Shown: in pieces, positions 1-7,450 of the stretch
Numbering within the stretch: the first letter of the stretch is position 1
Layout: every line of letters begins with the position of its first letter
Source of the DNA: a virus
DNA length: 46,680 nucleotides
Direction: 5' to 3' (one strand)
IMG/VR virus record: IMGVR_UViG_3300020020_000583
Coordinates: 1 to 46,680 of that record
The notes under the pieces: generated by a model
What the model was told of the DNA's origin: nothing
The model's input: only the letters and a program-made list of their open reading frames with translations
Databases searched by the model: none
Position numbers and translations under genes: made by a program

Positions 1-130
1 TGCGCACGCCATACGCTCGCGTCGTTTCGATGGCGAGTCGCAGCCCACCGGGGTCGGCGGTCCGGGCTGGTGCTGTCGTCTCTGAGGCGAGGGCGGCGAG
101 ATGTCCTTCGGTCACGAGTTTGTGAGCCAC
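1..130. repeat. Terminal direct repeat, left copy
   Basis: Bases 1-130 match 46551-46680. Only base 4 differs (g here, t at 46554), leaving 126 identical bases from position 5. The repeat lies inside a gene that continues in frame from the right end of the window. This fits an assembly overlap of a circular or circularly permuted genome better than a physical terminal repeat. The gene itself carries internal repeats, which could have made the assembler break here. Confidence 0.9.
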
Positions 131-463
131 CCACGCATCGTCTCGCTTGCCTTGAACCCACAGGCCGAAGATGTCGAGCAGTCGGCCATCCGCACGCTGT
201 AGCCACTCCTGAACATCGTCCTCTCGCAGCCCACCGGGGTCGGCGGTCCGGGCGGCACGGAAGGCGCGTTCGCGGTCTAGCATCTCGATGAGGTAGTGCC
301 TCTGCCATGCGGCGGGCGACGGCTCGCCGGTTCTGAACCGTTCGCTCCACTCCTTGTCCGCGTTGCGGACGAACGCCTCACGCTCTGGGTCGCTCAGGCG
401 TGCCTCGCGCTCCTCTGGCGTTTCCTTCGGTGTCAGCGGCTGCGGCTGGGTGCTGTCGTTCAT
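1..463 (-). CDS. Repeat-linker protein of unknown function, 5' part (continues at 46680)
   Basis: This is the N-terminal part of a protein that continues across the window ends; joined with 45766-46680 it is 415 residues. The start is ATG at 463, inside an ATGA overlap with the gene ending at 460... that is, the gene starting at 675 lies downstream and its frame begins after this region, while this gene's ATG shares bases 461-463 with the TGA at 460-462. The N-terminus is rich in Glu, Arg and Pro. It contains copies of a linker with the core TADPGGLR followed elsewhere by ALASETTAPAP. No catalytic motif was recognised. The shared codon phase at both window ends supports circularity. Confidence 0.8.
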   Translation of the reverse strand, partial: MNDSTQPQPLTPKETPEEREARLSDPEREAFVRNADKEWSERFRTGEPSPAAWQRHYLIEMLDRERAFRAARTADPGGLREDDVQEWLQRADGRLLDIFGLWVQGKRDDAWVAHKLVTEGHLAALASETTAPARTADPGGLRLAIETTRAYGVR

Positions 464-675
464 GGCTGTGTCCCGAACATGACGATGACCAGCACGAGCA
501 GCGCCCAGACAGCGACCGCCGTGATGACGGCGGCGATGACGAGCAGGGCATCCTGCAGGCGTGTGGGCTTGGTGCCACGCTCTTGTTCGAACGTGGTGGG
601 AAGTCGGTCGATGACGACCGGTGGTCGCTTCTCTCCGCTGACCCAGATGCGCGTGGGCTTGGTTGGTGTAGGCAT
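460..675 (-). CDS. Small single-pass membrane protein
   Basis: This 71-residue protein is polar for about 40 residues and then has one hydrophobic segment near residues 43-67 (ALLVIAAVITAVAVWALLVL). It is probably anchored in the host inner membrane; its function is unknown. The ATG at 675 follows an exact copy of the start-associated motif at 682-692, with AAGGAG spaced correctly. Its stop overlaps the ATG of the gene starting at 463, so the two are probably translationally coupled. Confidence 0.7.
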   Translation of the reverse strand: MPTPTKPTRIWVSGEKRPPVVIDRLPTTFEQERGTKPTRLQDALLVIAAVITAVAVWALLVLVIVMFGTQP

Positions 676-681
676 GGTGCT

Positions 682-692
682 CTCCTTGGTGA
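682..692 (-). promoter_or_regulatory. Start-associated Shine-Dalgarno motif
   Basis: The minus strand reads TCACCAAGGAG, followed by AGCACC and the ATG at 675. The same 11-mer precedes the starts at 4503 and 5907, and near-copies precede at least eight other starts in the leftward arm. Confidence 0.75.
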
Positions 693-710
693 GGGGTTGG
701 CGAGATTGTA

Positions 711-926
711 CTACCTCATGCGTCTCGGTAGCGGGTTCTTCGGACCGATGACGTGGTCGGCATCGAACGTCCTGCCGATGCCGTCACGCCCGTCGAGGTC
801 GACGACGAGCAGGTACTCGTCGCCGCCTGTCTCGACGCGCCGGGCGATGCCCTCGCGGATGACGCCGGGCTTCGGCTTGACGAGCACGCGCCTGCCGAGC
901 AGCGCTTGGAATGAACCGTCGTACAT
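711..926 (-). CDS. Small hypothetical protein, beta-rich
   Basis: This 71-residue protein starts at ATG 926 behind a good GAGGAG ribosome site. The middle alternates hydrophobic and charged residues (RRVLVKPKPGVIREG, then EYLLVVDLDG), which suggests a small beta barrel. That is an inference, and I do not recognise the family. It lies in the chain of small genes downstream of the VWA gene. Confidence 0.6.
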   Translation of the reverse strand: MYDGSFQALLGRRVLVKPKPGVIREGIARRVETGGDEYLLVVDLDGRDGIGRTFDADHVIGPKNPLPRRMR

Positions 927-935
927 GGGTCTCCT

Positions 936-1184
936 CTACAGGGTGTGGATGGGGTCGACGCTGACCTCGGTGAGGTCATCGACCTGCGTCACGACAGGCG
1001 TGGCGGCGGCGCTGCGGATGCGTCCGTCCGTGAACGGCTCACGTCCTTGGATGAGGCCACCCGGATGGCAGTCCTCGCACGGGCACCAGATGGCGGTGCC
1101 GTACGGTGCGCTGTACTCGTACAGCGTGGTGTGGGGGCAATGGGTACAGGTCACCTCCTCGGCGACCTTGCCGATGCGCTTCAT
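936..1184 (-). CDS. Small zinc-ribbon-like protein
   Basis: This 82-residue protein has two cysteine knuckles, CTHC near residue 13 and CPCEDC near residue 34, so it probably binds one zinc ion. I start it at ATG 1184, which overlaps the previous stop as ATGA and follows AGGAG. In-frame ATGs lie upstream at 1190 and further. Its function is unknown; proteins of this type are common in early regions of phages of GC-rich hosts. Confidence 0.6.
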   Translation of the reverse strand: MKRIGKVAEEVTCTHCPHTTLYEYSAPYGTAIWCPCEDCHPGGLIQGREPFTDGRIRSAAATPVVTQVDDLTEVSVDPIHTL

Positions 1185-1399
1185 ACACATTCTCCTGAGT
1201 GGTCCCGACCGTACTCGCAGTCGGGTGAGTCGAGGGCATCGGCGATGTTGTCGCAACCACCGGCCCAGAAGTTGGCGGCGAGCACGAGCACCCAGCCACC
1301 GATGAACACACGCCAGTGCAGACGACGCTCGTCTGCCTTGCGCTGCTCCTCTCGCTGACGCAGGTACTCGGCTCGCTGGGCCTTGCCCTTACCCGCCAC
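1181..1399 (-). CDS. Small membrane protein with basic N-terminus
   Basis: This 72-residue protein starts at GTG 1399. The N-terminus is strongly basic and helical (QRAEYLRQREEQRK), followed by a hydrophobic segment around residues 27-45 (VFIGGWVLVLAANFWAG) and a short acidic tail. It is probably a single-pass membrane protein with the N-terminus in the cytoplasm. The frame extends upstream to 1660, but that part overlaps the neighbouring gene and looks like a shadow. Confidence 0.55.
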   Translation of the reverse strand: MAGKGKAQRAEYLRQREEQRKADERRLHWRVFIGGWVLVLAANFWAGGCDNIADALDSPDCEYGRDHSGECV

Positions 1400-1667
1400 G
1401 GTGCTGGTGCTCCATGTCGACCGAGCCGCACGAGCGGCAGCGGTAGACGGCACAGATGCAGTAGCCGTAGTCGGGCAGGCACTCGGTCTTGCCCTCGACG
1501 TCCTCGCAAGCGAGGCACGTGTCGCTCGGGTACTCGCAGGTGCAGGCATCGCCCGCTCCCGCTGCCGAGTGGGTGCTGGTCGGATGACCGCACCGGCACG
1601 AGGTGGTCGCCGCCTTCGGGACGGCGGTCGCCGGGATGAACCCGAAGGGGGTGTCGGCAACGTTCAT
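1389..1667 (-). CDS. Cysteine-rich small protein
   Basis: This 92-residue protein has about eleven cysteines in closely spaced pairs (CRC, CTC, CLAC, CIC, CRSC) and ends in a His-rich tail (MEHQH). It probably binds two or more zinc ions, though the fold is not recognised. ATG 1667 overlaps the stop of the upstream gene (ATGA), indicating coupling. Its own 3' end overlaps the start of the membrane protein at 1399 by 11 bases. Confidence 0.6.
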   Translation of the reverse strand: MNVADTPFGFIPATAVPKAATTSCRCGHPTSTHSAAGAGDACTCEYPSDTCLACEDVEGKTECLPDYGYCICAVYRCRSCGSVDMEHQHRGG

Positions 1668-1867
1668 CGCGTGCCACCAAGGGCTTCGATGAGGGCGATG
1701 CGTTCGGCCTCGCTCAGGGTGAGGACGGCGTCGCCCTCGTTGACGGTGATGATGGCCCCGCCACGTGAGCGGCGGGTGACCTGCACGAGGACGTCGCTGC
1801 GTCGGGCCGTGCTGTTGTCGATGCTGACCTGCAGCACCGATGCGAGCGTGCGTCGAACCTGAGTCAT
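1664..1867 (-). CDS. Small hypothetical protein
   Basis: This 67-residue protein starts at ATG 1867 behind GAGAGGAA. It has a beta-strand pattern (VLVQVTRRSRGGAIITV) and a C-terminal helix that begins LSEAERIALIEAL. The latter resembles short phage helix motifs following a beta sheet, but I do not assign a function. A variant start-associated motif, which is also a small palindrome, lies at 1881-1892. Confidence 0.6.
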   Translation of the reverse strand: MTQVRRTLASVLQVSIDNSTARRSDVLVQVTRRSRGGAIITVNEGDAVLTLSEAERIALIEALGGTR

Positions 1868-1911
1868 GGCTGGTGTTCCTCTCACTTGGTGAAGTGGTGG
1901 CAAGGAGCGGA

Positions 1912-2910
1912 CTAGCGCCGCCCCTTTGCCTTGGACTTCGCTGCCTCGGCGAGCGTGTCGCCGAGTGCAGCGCCGAAGGTGACGGCGAGCCGCCCCCACG
2001 GGTTGTCGTCCGACTCGCAGTCGAACGGGATGACGTTGTCCTTGCCGTACATGCCGGACTGGTTGATGCCGTCGGCGATGGCCACGGACAGGACGCGAAC
2101 GCCCCGCTCTCGTGCCTCGTTGACGGCGTTGAACACGAGCGCCGTGCCGTCGTTGGCCAGCGCCTGCTGGTCGAGCGGCAGGCTGTACCACGTGTTCGGG
2201 TCACGGTCGGCCAGCCACGAGGGCAGGCCGTCGCTGATGACGATGAGCAGCGACACCTCGTCGGAGCGCGACTCCTTGCGGAGCAGGTCGACGACGTGCT
2301 TGATGGCGTAGCCGTCACCGTTCCCGCCGTCGGCCATCTTGACCATCGACGGGATGTTCTCCGCACCACGACCTGACTCGACCACCTTGTACAGGGTGAT
2401 GTCCGCATCGCCGTGGAACTGGGCGGTGTGCAGCGTGACGCTGACCCGCACGGTGGGGATGGAGCGGAACGCCTCGGTCAGCGTGGCGCTGATGTCGGTG
2501 GCCCGCTCGATGCGGCGCTTGATGCCACGCGGCCAGTGCTTGTTGCCGATGGGCGTGTTCTTCCAGTACGCCCGGTCTGCCTCGGTGACCGGTCGGTCCG
2601 GCCAGTCCATCGACCCGGATGAGTCGACGAGCAGGTGGACGTTGACCTTGGTCGCACCCGGAGCACGGCGGTCGCGGAAGATGTCGGTCATCTGCGTGGC
2701 ATCGTTGCGCCACACGTTCCTCGGGTCGATGCGGCCCGCCGTCTGGCGGGTCTCCCAGTTACGGCGTCCGGTGCGCTGGCGCTGGAACGCCAGTCGTACC
2801 GCCTGCACCGTCCCGGCATCGACTGCCGGGACGTAGCGGAGTGGGTTCGGGTCGACCAAGCGGTCGGCCCAGTTGAGACCGTTCGCGGTCATGCCGGTGA
2901 CTCGTGCCAT
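1912..2910 (-). CDS. VWA-domain protein (CobT C-terminus / MoxR-associated type)
   Basis: This 332-residue protein has a von Willebrand factor A domain. A complete MIDAS motif (DSSGSM) lies near residue 94, followed by a conserved loop ISDG near residue 223, so it should bind a divalent metal ion and a partner protein. VWA proteins of this type work with MoxR/CobS-type AAA+ ATPases in metal chelation or in assembly and remodelling. The gene lies directly downstream of an HExxH/acidic-hinge gene and an AAA+ gene on the same strand. Together they look like a CobT split into two genes plus its ATPase. The first 80 residues are basic and unrecognised. The substrate is unknown. Confidence 0.85.
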   Translation of the reverse strand: MARVTGMTANGLNWADRLVDPNPLRYVPAVDAGTVQAVRLAFQRQRTGRRNWETRQTAGRIDPRNVWRNDATQMTDIFRDRRAPGATKVNVHLLVDSSGSMDWPDRPVTEADRAYWKNTPIGNKHWPRGIKRRIERATDISATLTEAFRSIPTVRVSVTLHTAQFHGDADITLYKVVESGRGAENIPSMVKMADGGNGDGYAIKHVVDLLRKESRSDEVSLLIVISDGLPSWLADRDPNTWYSLPLDQQALANDGTALVFNAVNEARERGVRVLSVAIADGINQSGMYGKDNVIPFDCESDDNPWGRLAVTFGAALGDTLAEAAKSKAKGRR

Positions 2911-2925
2911 GTCTGTGCCTTCCTC

Positions 2926-4503
2926 TCAGTCCTTGCGCCAGTCAGCAGCGCTGACGGCCTTCACCTTGGCGGTACCCCACAGCCCGGTCTTGACCCGGTC
3001 GATGGAGCGCTCCTTGTAGATGACCTGCGCCATCATGTGACCGACGTTGCGGTCGTAGTAGTCCTTCGAATGGTTGAGGCCGTCGACCCCCTTCTCGATG
3101 TTGCGCGAGTCGAAGTCGAGCAACTTGTCGAAGCGGTCGGGGTCGTCCGGGTCCATCGTCGGCGGCACGTCCTGCTTGGGCTTGCCGTCATCGCCGTCGG
3201 CCTCGTCGTCCTCGTCCCACCCTTCGGGCGGGGTGTCGGATGACGTGCCGTCCTTGCCCTCACCGTCGTCGGTCGGCTCGTCGCCGCCCTCGGTCTCGGT
3301 ACCCGGCTTGGTCTCGGTGCCCGGCTCGTCGCCGTCCTCGGTGTCGTCGTTACCGCCACCGGGTTCGGTCTCGTCCTCGTCGGCGTCCTCGTCCGGCTCG
3401 CCCTTGCCCCCTTCGGGGTCGGTCTCGTCGTCGTCGGCATCCTCGCCGTCGTCGCCGCCCGGGTTGGTCTCACCGTCCTCGTCCGAGTCGTCGTCGTCGA
3501 AGTCGTCCCAGTCGGGGCCGTCGTCGTCGCCCGGCTCGTCCGTGTCGTCGTCACCACCATCGGTGTCGTCGCCCGGCTCGTCGTCGGTCTCGTCGTCGTC
3601 CGCGTCCTCGTCCTCGTCGTCCTCGTCGAAGTCGGTGCCGGGATTGACCGGGGCCTCAGGCTCCGGCTCGTCGTCGACCTCGTCCTCGTCGATGTCCTCA
3701 CGCTCGGGTGAGCGCAAGCGGTCGAGACCCTCGGCGATGCTGGCGAGCATCGCATCGGTGTCACCCTCGGCGATGTCTCCGTAGGCCGTGGCCCACGATT
3801 GCCACCACGCCCGCTCGGTTCGGGTCACGGCGTCCTTGGCCCACACCGCGCACCACGGGTAGCGGGTGGCGAAGGACACGAAGTTCATCCGGTTGGTCAG
3901 CCCCTGCATGGTCTGCTCGGCGTCCCAGCGGACGTGCTTGCCGACCATGCCGGTGTTGAGCGCGACCCAGTGGAGCATCGTCGGGAACACGTCCCGGGCG
4001 ATGGGGAAGCGCTGCGCCTGACGCCGCTCCAAGCGCACGTCGTCGGCGATGTTGAGCAGGGAGTAGGCGAGCGCGTCGTAGCGCTTGCGCTGCTTCCAGC
4101 CATTGGCTGCCGTGCCCCGCTCGATGTCGCCGGGCTTGCCGTACACCGCTTCGAAGGCGGGCAGGTTCGGGAACGTGTCGAGCGTGTGCCCGACCTCGTG
4201 GAACACGAGGCCGGTCATCACCGTGCAGGCCGTGCTGATGCGGATGCTCTTGTCGAACACCGGCTTCCACGTGATGTTGATGTGCTTGGTGCCCGGCGTG
4301 GTGCTTGCGCCCACGTTCGGGTCGAGGCTCACGACGTAGCGGTCACCGGTGTTCGGGTCACGCATCACGTCAACGACCGACTGCACGGCGTCAAGCACCT
4401 CGACGAGGTGTTCACGCATGCTGTCGTCCTTCATCAGGCGGGCGACTTGCCCGCGCTTGACCCTCGCCTTGCCGAAGGTCTGGTCAAAGATGGTCAGGGA
4501 CAT
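2926..4503 (-). CDS. HExxH protein with long acidic hinge (CobT-like N-terminal part)
   Basis: This is a 525-residue protein. Residues 1-260 form an alpha-helical domain with HEVGH near residue 101 and NIADDVRLERR near residue 150; that pairing of HExxH with a downstream Asp/Glu helix is typical of zincin-like domains attached to VWA ATPase partners. Residues about 265-440 are almost pure Asp, Glu, Gly, Pro and Thr, like the acidic hinge of CobT. The last 85 residues are ordinary and probably dock the VWA or ATPase subunit. The gene lies between the AAA+ and VWA genes, with only 15 bases to the latter. Whether it cleaves protein is not known. ATG 4503 follows an exact start-associated motif. 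Confidence 0.8.
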   Translation of the reverse strand: MSLTIFDQTFGKARVKRGQVARLMKDDSMREHLVEVLDAVQSVVDVMRDPNTGDRYVVSLDPNVGASTTPGTKHINITWKPVFDKSIRISTACTVMTGLVFHEVGHTLDTFPNLPAFEAVYGKPGDIERGTAANGWKQRKRYDALAYSLLNIADDVRLERRQAQRFPIARDVFPTMLHWVALNTGMVGKHVRWDAEQTMQGLTNRMNFVSFATRYPWCAVWAKDAVTRTERAWWQSWATAYGDIAEGDTDAMLASIAEGLDRLRSPEREDIDEDEVDDEPEPEAPVNPGTDFDEDDEDEDADDDETDDEPGDDTDGGDDDTDEPGDDDGPDWDDFDDDDSDEDGETNPGGDDGEDADDDETDPEGGKGEPDEDADEDETEPGGGNDDTEDGDEPGTETKPGTETEGGDEPTDDGEGKDGTSSDTPPEGWDEDDEADGDDGKPKQDVPPTMDPDDPDRFDKLLDFDSRNIEKGVDGLNHSKDYYDRNVGHMMAQVIYKERSIDRVKTGLWGTAKVKAVSAADWRKD

Positions 4504-4513
4504 TCGGGGTGCT

Positions 4514-4524
4514 CTCCTTGGTGA
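4514..4524 (-). promoter_or_regulatory. Start-associated Shine-Dalgarno motif
   Basis: This is an exact TCACCAAGGAG on the minus strand upstream of ATG 4503. It is directly preceded by the stem-loop at 4531-4563. Confidence 0.75.
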
Positions 4525-4530
4525 AGGGGC

Positions 4531-4563
4531 AACGAGGGGCAGGCGTGCCGCCTACCCCTCGTT
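4531..4563 (-). terminator. Stem-loop between AAA+ and HExxH genes
   Basis: Arms AACGAGGGG (4531-4539) and CCCCTCGTT (4555-4563) pair perfectly, and further inner pairing is possible. The AAA+ gene's stop codon lies within the structure. There is no U-tract, so it may act as an attenuator or mRNA-stability element rather than a full terminator. Confidence 0.55.
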
Positions 4564-5907
4564 GATGGCCTCGGTGTCGACGTCGAGCAGGTCGTTGGCG
4601 ACCGGCGGGAAGTGTGAGTCGAGGATGTTGATGAGCGCCTTGCGGTCACCCGGGTCGAACTGTGCGGCGAAGCACGACAGCAGCGCTGCACGCGGGTCGG
4701 TGCCGGAGCGCACGATGCGCCGGGCCGTGTCGACCAGCATGCGGGTGCTGATGCCGACGCTCGACGGGAACTGCGACAGGTCGTCCTTGATGGCACGCTG
4801 CTGCTGGGCCAGTGCGACGAACCGCGCAGCGATGTCCGCGCCGATGCCGGTCAGGTCGACGACCACTTCGGTCTCGACCTTGGTCGGCGGGTAGTCGAGC
4901 AGGATGCCCGACGAGAAGCGCTGCGTGACCGCAGCGTCGAACGGCACGGTGCCGACGTACTCGGCACCCTTGTTGGCCGTGACCACGACGAGCATGCCCT
5001 TGGGCTTGCGCAGGGTCACGTGGGCGTCGGCCACGTAGTGCGTGCCGGTCTCGTCGAGCAGGCCGAGCGCCGCGTTGAGCGCGGCGGGAGTCTCGGACCG
5101 GTTGGCCTCGTCGAGGAGCACGACGCACTCGATGCCGTCGCGCAGGGCCGTCCCGAAGGGCGACCACTGGTAGGCCCACGTCTTCGTGTTGGGGTCCTGA
5201 CGCAGCGCGCCGAACCAGTCGTCCGCCGTGCGGATGCCGCCACCGTCCACCTTGATGAACGGCAGGCCGACCGACGCGGCGAACGCCTTGACGAGGAGCG
5301 TCTTGGCCGTGCCTGACGGCCCAGTGATGACGACCGACACGTTCTGCCCGGCGCGGACACCGGCCAGCGCATCTTCCAGCGTGGCGTGGTCCTCGACCGG
5401 GGTGACGACCGGACCGATGTGGACGTACTCGGCACCGTCGTAGCGCTTGTGCTTGACGGTGACCCTCGGGTCAGGTGCCGGGATGACCGACGACATGACC
5501 GGCTGCGGTGTGACCGCAACCTCGACGGTCGGCTCCGGCGTGACCGGGGCGACCGGGGCGACTACCGCCGGAGCGGCAGGCGCTGCGACCGTCGGGATGC
5601 TGCGCTTGACGCTGGGCTTGGCCGCACGCGGTGCGTTGGGGGCCGTGCTCACGACGCGGTACTCCTTGGTGCGCCAGTACTTCTCGACCTTCTGGGTCGA
5701 GCCGACCGCCGCCAGCCATGCGTTGACGTACGGCACGGTCAGCGAGTCGAGGTTGCGCAGGTTGACGTCCGCCGTGCCGTCGTTGCGCATGTTGGCGAGG
5801 TAGCCGACGGTCCCCTGCAGGCCGATGTAGTGCTCGGTCGCCTTGCAGTACGGCCCGTAGGGGATGACCGCACTCCCGGCCAGTGCCGGGACGTTGATGT
5901 TCGCCAC
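4552..5907 (-). CDS. AAA+ ATPase, MoxR/CobS type
   Basis: This 451-residue ATPase has Walker A GPSGTAKT near residue 196, Walker B VVLLDEAN near 261, sensor 1 TAN near 305 and an arginine finger in the sequence TQRF near 327. A sensor-2-like helix follows (STRMLVDTARR). The layout fits MoxR, CbbQ or CobS ATPases, which form hexameric rings and act on a VWA partner. An N-terminal domain of about 90 residues and a Pro/Val/Ala-rich linker precede the ATPase. The frame is open to ATG 5955, but GTG 5907 sits correctly behind an exact TCACCAAGGAG, so I start it there. It is the first gene of the AAA+/HExxH/VWA set. Confidence 0.88.
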   Translation of the reverse strand: MANINVPALAGSAVIPYGPYCKATEHYIGLQGTVGYLANMRNDGTADVNLRNLDSLTVPYVNAWLAAVGSTQKVEKYWRTKEYRVVSTAPNAPRAAKPSVKRSIPTVAAPAAPAVVAPVAPVTPEPTVEVAVTPQPVMSSVIPAPDPRVTVKHKRYDGAEYVHIGPVVTPVEDHATLEDALAGVRAGQNVSVVITGPSGTAKTLLVKAFAASVGLPFIKVDGGGIRTADDWFGALRQDPNTKTWAYQWSPFGTALRDGIECVVLLDEANRSETPAALNAALGLLDETGTHYVADAHVTLRKPKGMLVVVTANKGAEYVGTVPFDAAVTQRFSSGILLDYPPTKVETEVVVDLTGIGADIAARFVALAQQQRAIKDDLSQFPSSVGISTRMLVDTARRIVRSGTDPRAALLSCFAAQFDPGDRKALINILDSHFPPVANDLLDVDTEAINEG

Positions 5908-5916
5908 GTTGGTGCT

Positions 5917-5927
5917 CTCCTTGGTGA
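5917..5927 (-). promoter_or_regulatory. Start-associated Shine-Dalgarno motif
   Basis: An exact TCACCAAGGAG on the minus strand decides the GTG start at 5907 of the AAA+ gene in favour of the upstream ATG at 5955. Confidence 0.75.
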
Positions 5928-5960
5928 AGGGGATGTGGTGTGAATGATACGCCATTGTGG

Positions 5961-5995
5961 CGCACCGTGTCGGCCCTACGTGGTGCGAAGGGCCG
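5961..5995 (-). terminator. Possible stem-loop upstream of the AAA+ gene
   Basis: Two alternative hairpins overlap here: CGCACC (5961-5966) with GGTGCG (5982-5987), and CGGCCCT (5971-5977) with AGGGCCG (5989-5995). The two exclude each other, which could allow regulatory switching. There is no U-tract. Confidence 0.35.
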
Positions 5996-6016
5996 AAGGC
6001 GGTGGGTCGAATGGGG

Positions 6017-6160
6017 CTACTTCAGGTGGATGAGGCGGGTGCCCCGCGTGCCGGGGACCTTGACGCCCTGTGCGGGCTTGCCGCAGATGGAGCAGGTGGC
6101 ACGCTGGCCGGGCCGCACGCTGATGCGTACGACCCGGTGCGCGTCGACCGGTCCCCTCAC
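6017..6160 (-). CDS. Very small CxxC protein
   Basis: This 47-residue protein starts at GTG 6160, which overlaps the stop of the upstream gene (GTGA). It contains CSICGKPAQG and ends with RLIHLK, a layout seen in small zinc-knuckle phage proteins. Only one CxxC is present, so it would need to dimerise to hold a structural zinc. Its function is unknown. Confidence 0.5.
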   Translation of the reverse strand: MRGPVDAHRVVRISVRPGQRATCSICGKPAQGVKVPGTRGTRLIHLK

Positions 6161-6672
6161 TTGACCGTCCCGGCGTAGCCGTCCTTGATGACCTTGCGGA
6201 TGGCCCGCGACTGGTCCTCGGTGAGGTCTACGTGGTCGAGCAGGTACTGGGCGCTGGCGAACGCCTTCTGGTAGATGGCGTCGAGGCGCAGCGCATCGCG
6301 CCGGGCCTTGATGTCCTCGACCATCTGGTTGGCCGTGAGCACCGCGTGGAACGGCTCGTAGTCGAGCGTCCGGGTGTAGCGGGCGTTGCGGGCGGTGCGC
6401 TCGTCGAGCGCCTTGTGCTTGGCGCAGCGGCGCTCCGGGTACTGCCCGAAGACGGGCGTGCCGTCGTCCTTGCGGTAGACGACCTTGACGTACTCGGCGG
6501 CGTCGCTGCACGACATCCACGTCCGGCCTGAGCGCGGCGTGAAGGTGCAGCCGATGCTGTGCTCGATGCGCCGGGTCTCGTCGCGCTCCAGCGCGATGCC
6601 GTACTTGCGTTCGGCGTTCTGGACGAGGCCCGCCGACATCCCGATGGACGGGTACTTGGTGGTCGATGCCAC
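6157..6672 (-). CDS. Hypothetical early protein
   Basis: This 171-residue soluble protein starts at GTG 6672, placed correctly behind CACCAAGGAG at 6681-6690. The N-terminal half has a few Cys and His residues (GCTFTP, CSDAAEY, RRCAKH) that may bind metal. The C-terminal half is helical and ends with TEDQSRAIRKVIKDGY. I do not recognise the family. Confidence 0.65.
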   Translation of the reverse strand: MASTTKYPSIGMSAGLVQNAERKYGIALERDETRRIEHSIGCTFTPRSGRTWMSCSDAAEYVKVVYRKDDGTPVFGQYPERRCAKHKALDERTARNARYTRTLDYEPFHAVLTANQMVEDIKARRDALRLDAIYQKAFASAQYLLDHVDLTEDQSRAIRKVIKDGYAGTVK

Positions 6673-6808
6673 GGTGTCTTCTCCTTGGTGGGTGCTACTC
6701 GGACTGCGGCCTGCCGACGCGCCACGACGTCGGGACTGCTGTGCTCTCTTGGCGAGGAGCGGCGTGACCTTTCAGGTCGCTGGTCCGGGGGTGCTAGGTC
6801 GCACCGTG

Positions 6809-6833
6809 CGTGCCCTGAACGCGTCAGGGCACG
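6809..6833 (-). terminator. Stem-loop downstream of the 87-residue gene
   Basis: Arms CGTGCCCTGA (6809-6818) and TCAGGGCACG (6824-6833) form a perfect 10-bp stem with a 5-base loop. It lies 13 bases downstream of the stop at 6846 and upstream of the next start-associated motif. It lacks a U-tract. Confidence 0.55.
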
Positions 6834-6845
6834 AGGCGGTGGGGT

Positions 6846-7109
6846 CTAGTCGTTGCTGGCGATGGGGCCGACGCACGGGCAACCGACGATGCGGTGCGAG
6901 CGGCAGGGACCGTCGCTGACGTAGCGGACGACCGGGGTGACCGGGGCGAGGTCGAGACCCTTGGCGACCATCGCCGTGTAGTCGGCGGTGCCCGTCCAGT
7001 CGGTCTCGTGGACCCACGACTCCCACGCCGCGTCGTCGATGGCGGCGAGCGCGTCGTCGCAGCCTGAACACCCGGCGCACACCGCCGGGTCCTTGGGGTA
7101 CTGGGCCAT
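6846..7109 (-). CDS. Small cysteine-containing protein
   Basis: This 87-residue protein starts at ATG 7109 with AAGGAG nine bases upstream. The N-terminus has CAGCSGC and the C-terminus has CRSHRIVGCPC, so four to five cysteines and a histidine probably hold zinc between the two ends. The middle is acidic and aromatic (WESWVHETDW). Its function is unknown. Confidence 0.6.
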   Translation of the reverse strand: MAQYPKDPAVCAGCSGCDDALAAIDDAAWESWVHETDWTGTADYTAMVAKGLDLAPVTPVVRYVSDGPCRSHRIVGCPCVGPIASND

Positions 7110-7148
7110 GCGGGGTGGCTCCTTCCTTGGTGTGAGTGCAAGCGCACT

Positions 7149-7175
7149 GGTCCGGCCCTCTCTCGGGGCCGGACC
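7149..7175 (-). terminator. Stem-loop between two small early genes
   Basis: Arms GGTCCGGCCC (7149-7158) and GGGCCGGACC (7166-7175) pair perfectly around a 7-base loop. It lies downstream of the stop at 7190 and upstream of the start-associated motif at 7119-7135. Confidence 0.6.
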
Positions 7176-7189
7176 GGTGGGCGTGACCT

Positions 7190-7450
7190 CTAGCGGTGAC
7201 GGATGCTGATGGTGTTCAGGAACGACTCGGGGACGCGGTACGAGGGGACGTTGTAGCGTCCCGTCGTGCCGTCCCAGTGGTAGACGACCTCGCGGATGAG
7301 GTCGATGCTGAACGTGACGACCGCTGTCGCTCGGTTCAGGCGGCGGCGGACGAGGGTCTCGACCTCATGCGAGGTGCGGCCCGACTCGGTCGTCTGGACC
7401 GGGTTGCCGTTGATGGTGTAGTCGACGATGAACGTGCCGTAGTCGGTCAC
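7190..7450 (-). CDS. Hypothetical early protein
   Basis: This 86-residue protein starts at GTG 7450 behind CACCAAGGGAG at 7459-7469; the frame is open further to 7486, but the ribosome site points to 7450. It has a beta-strand start (YGTFIVDYTING) and a helix with paired arginines (VETLVRRRLNRA). I do not recognise it. It is the last leftward gene before the gene-free region. Confidence 0.6.
   Translation of the reverse strand: MTDYGTFIVDYTINGNPVQTTESGRTSHEVETLVRRRLNRATAVVTFSIDLIREVVYHWDGTTGRYNVPSYRVPESFLNTISIRHR

Noticed and set aside
3074-3784. Ser-rich 236-codon frame on the plus strand
   Set aside because: The Ser/Pro runs are just the complement of the Asp/Glu codons of the acidic hinge.
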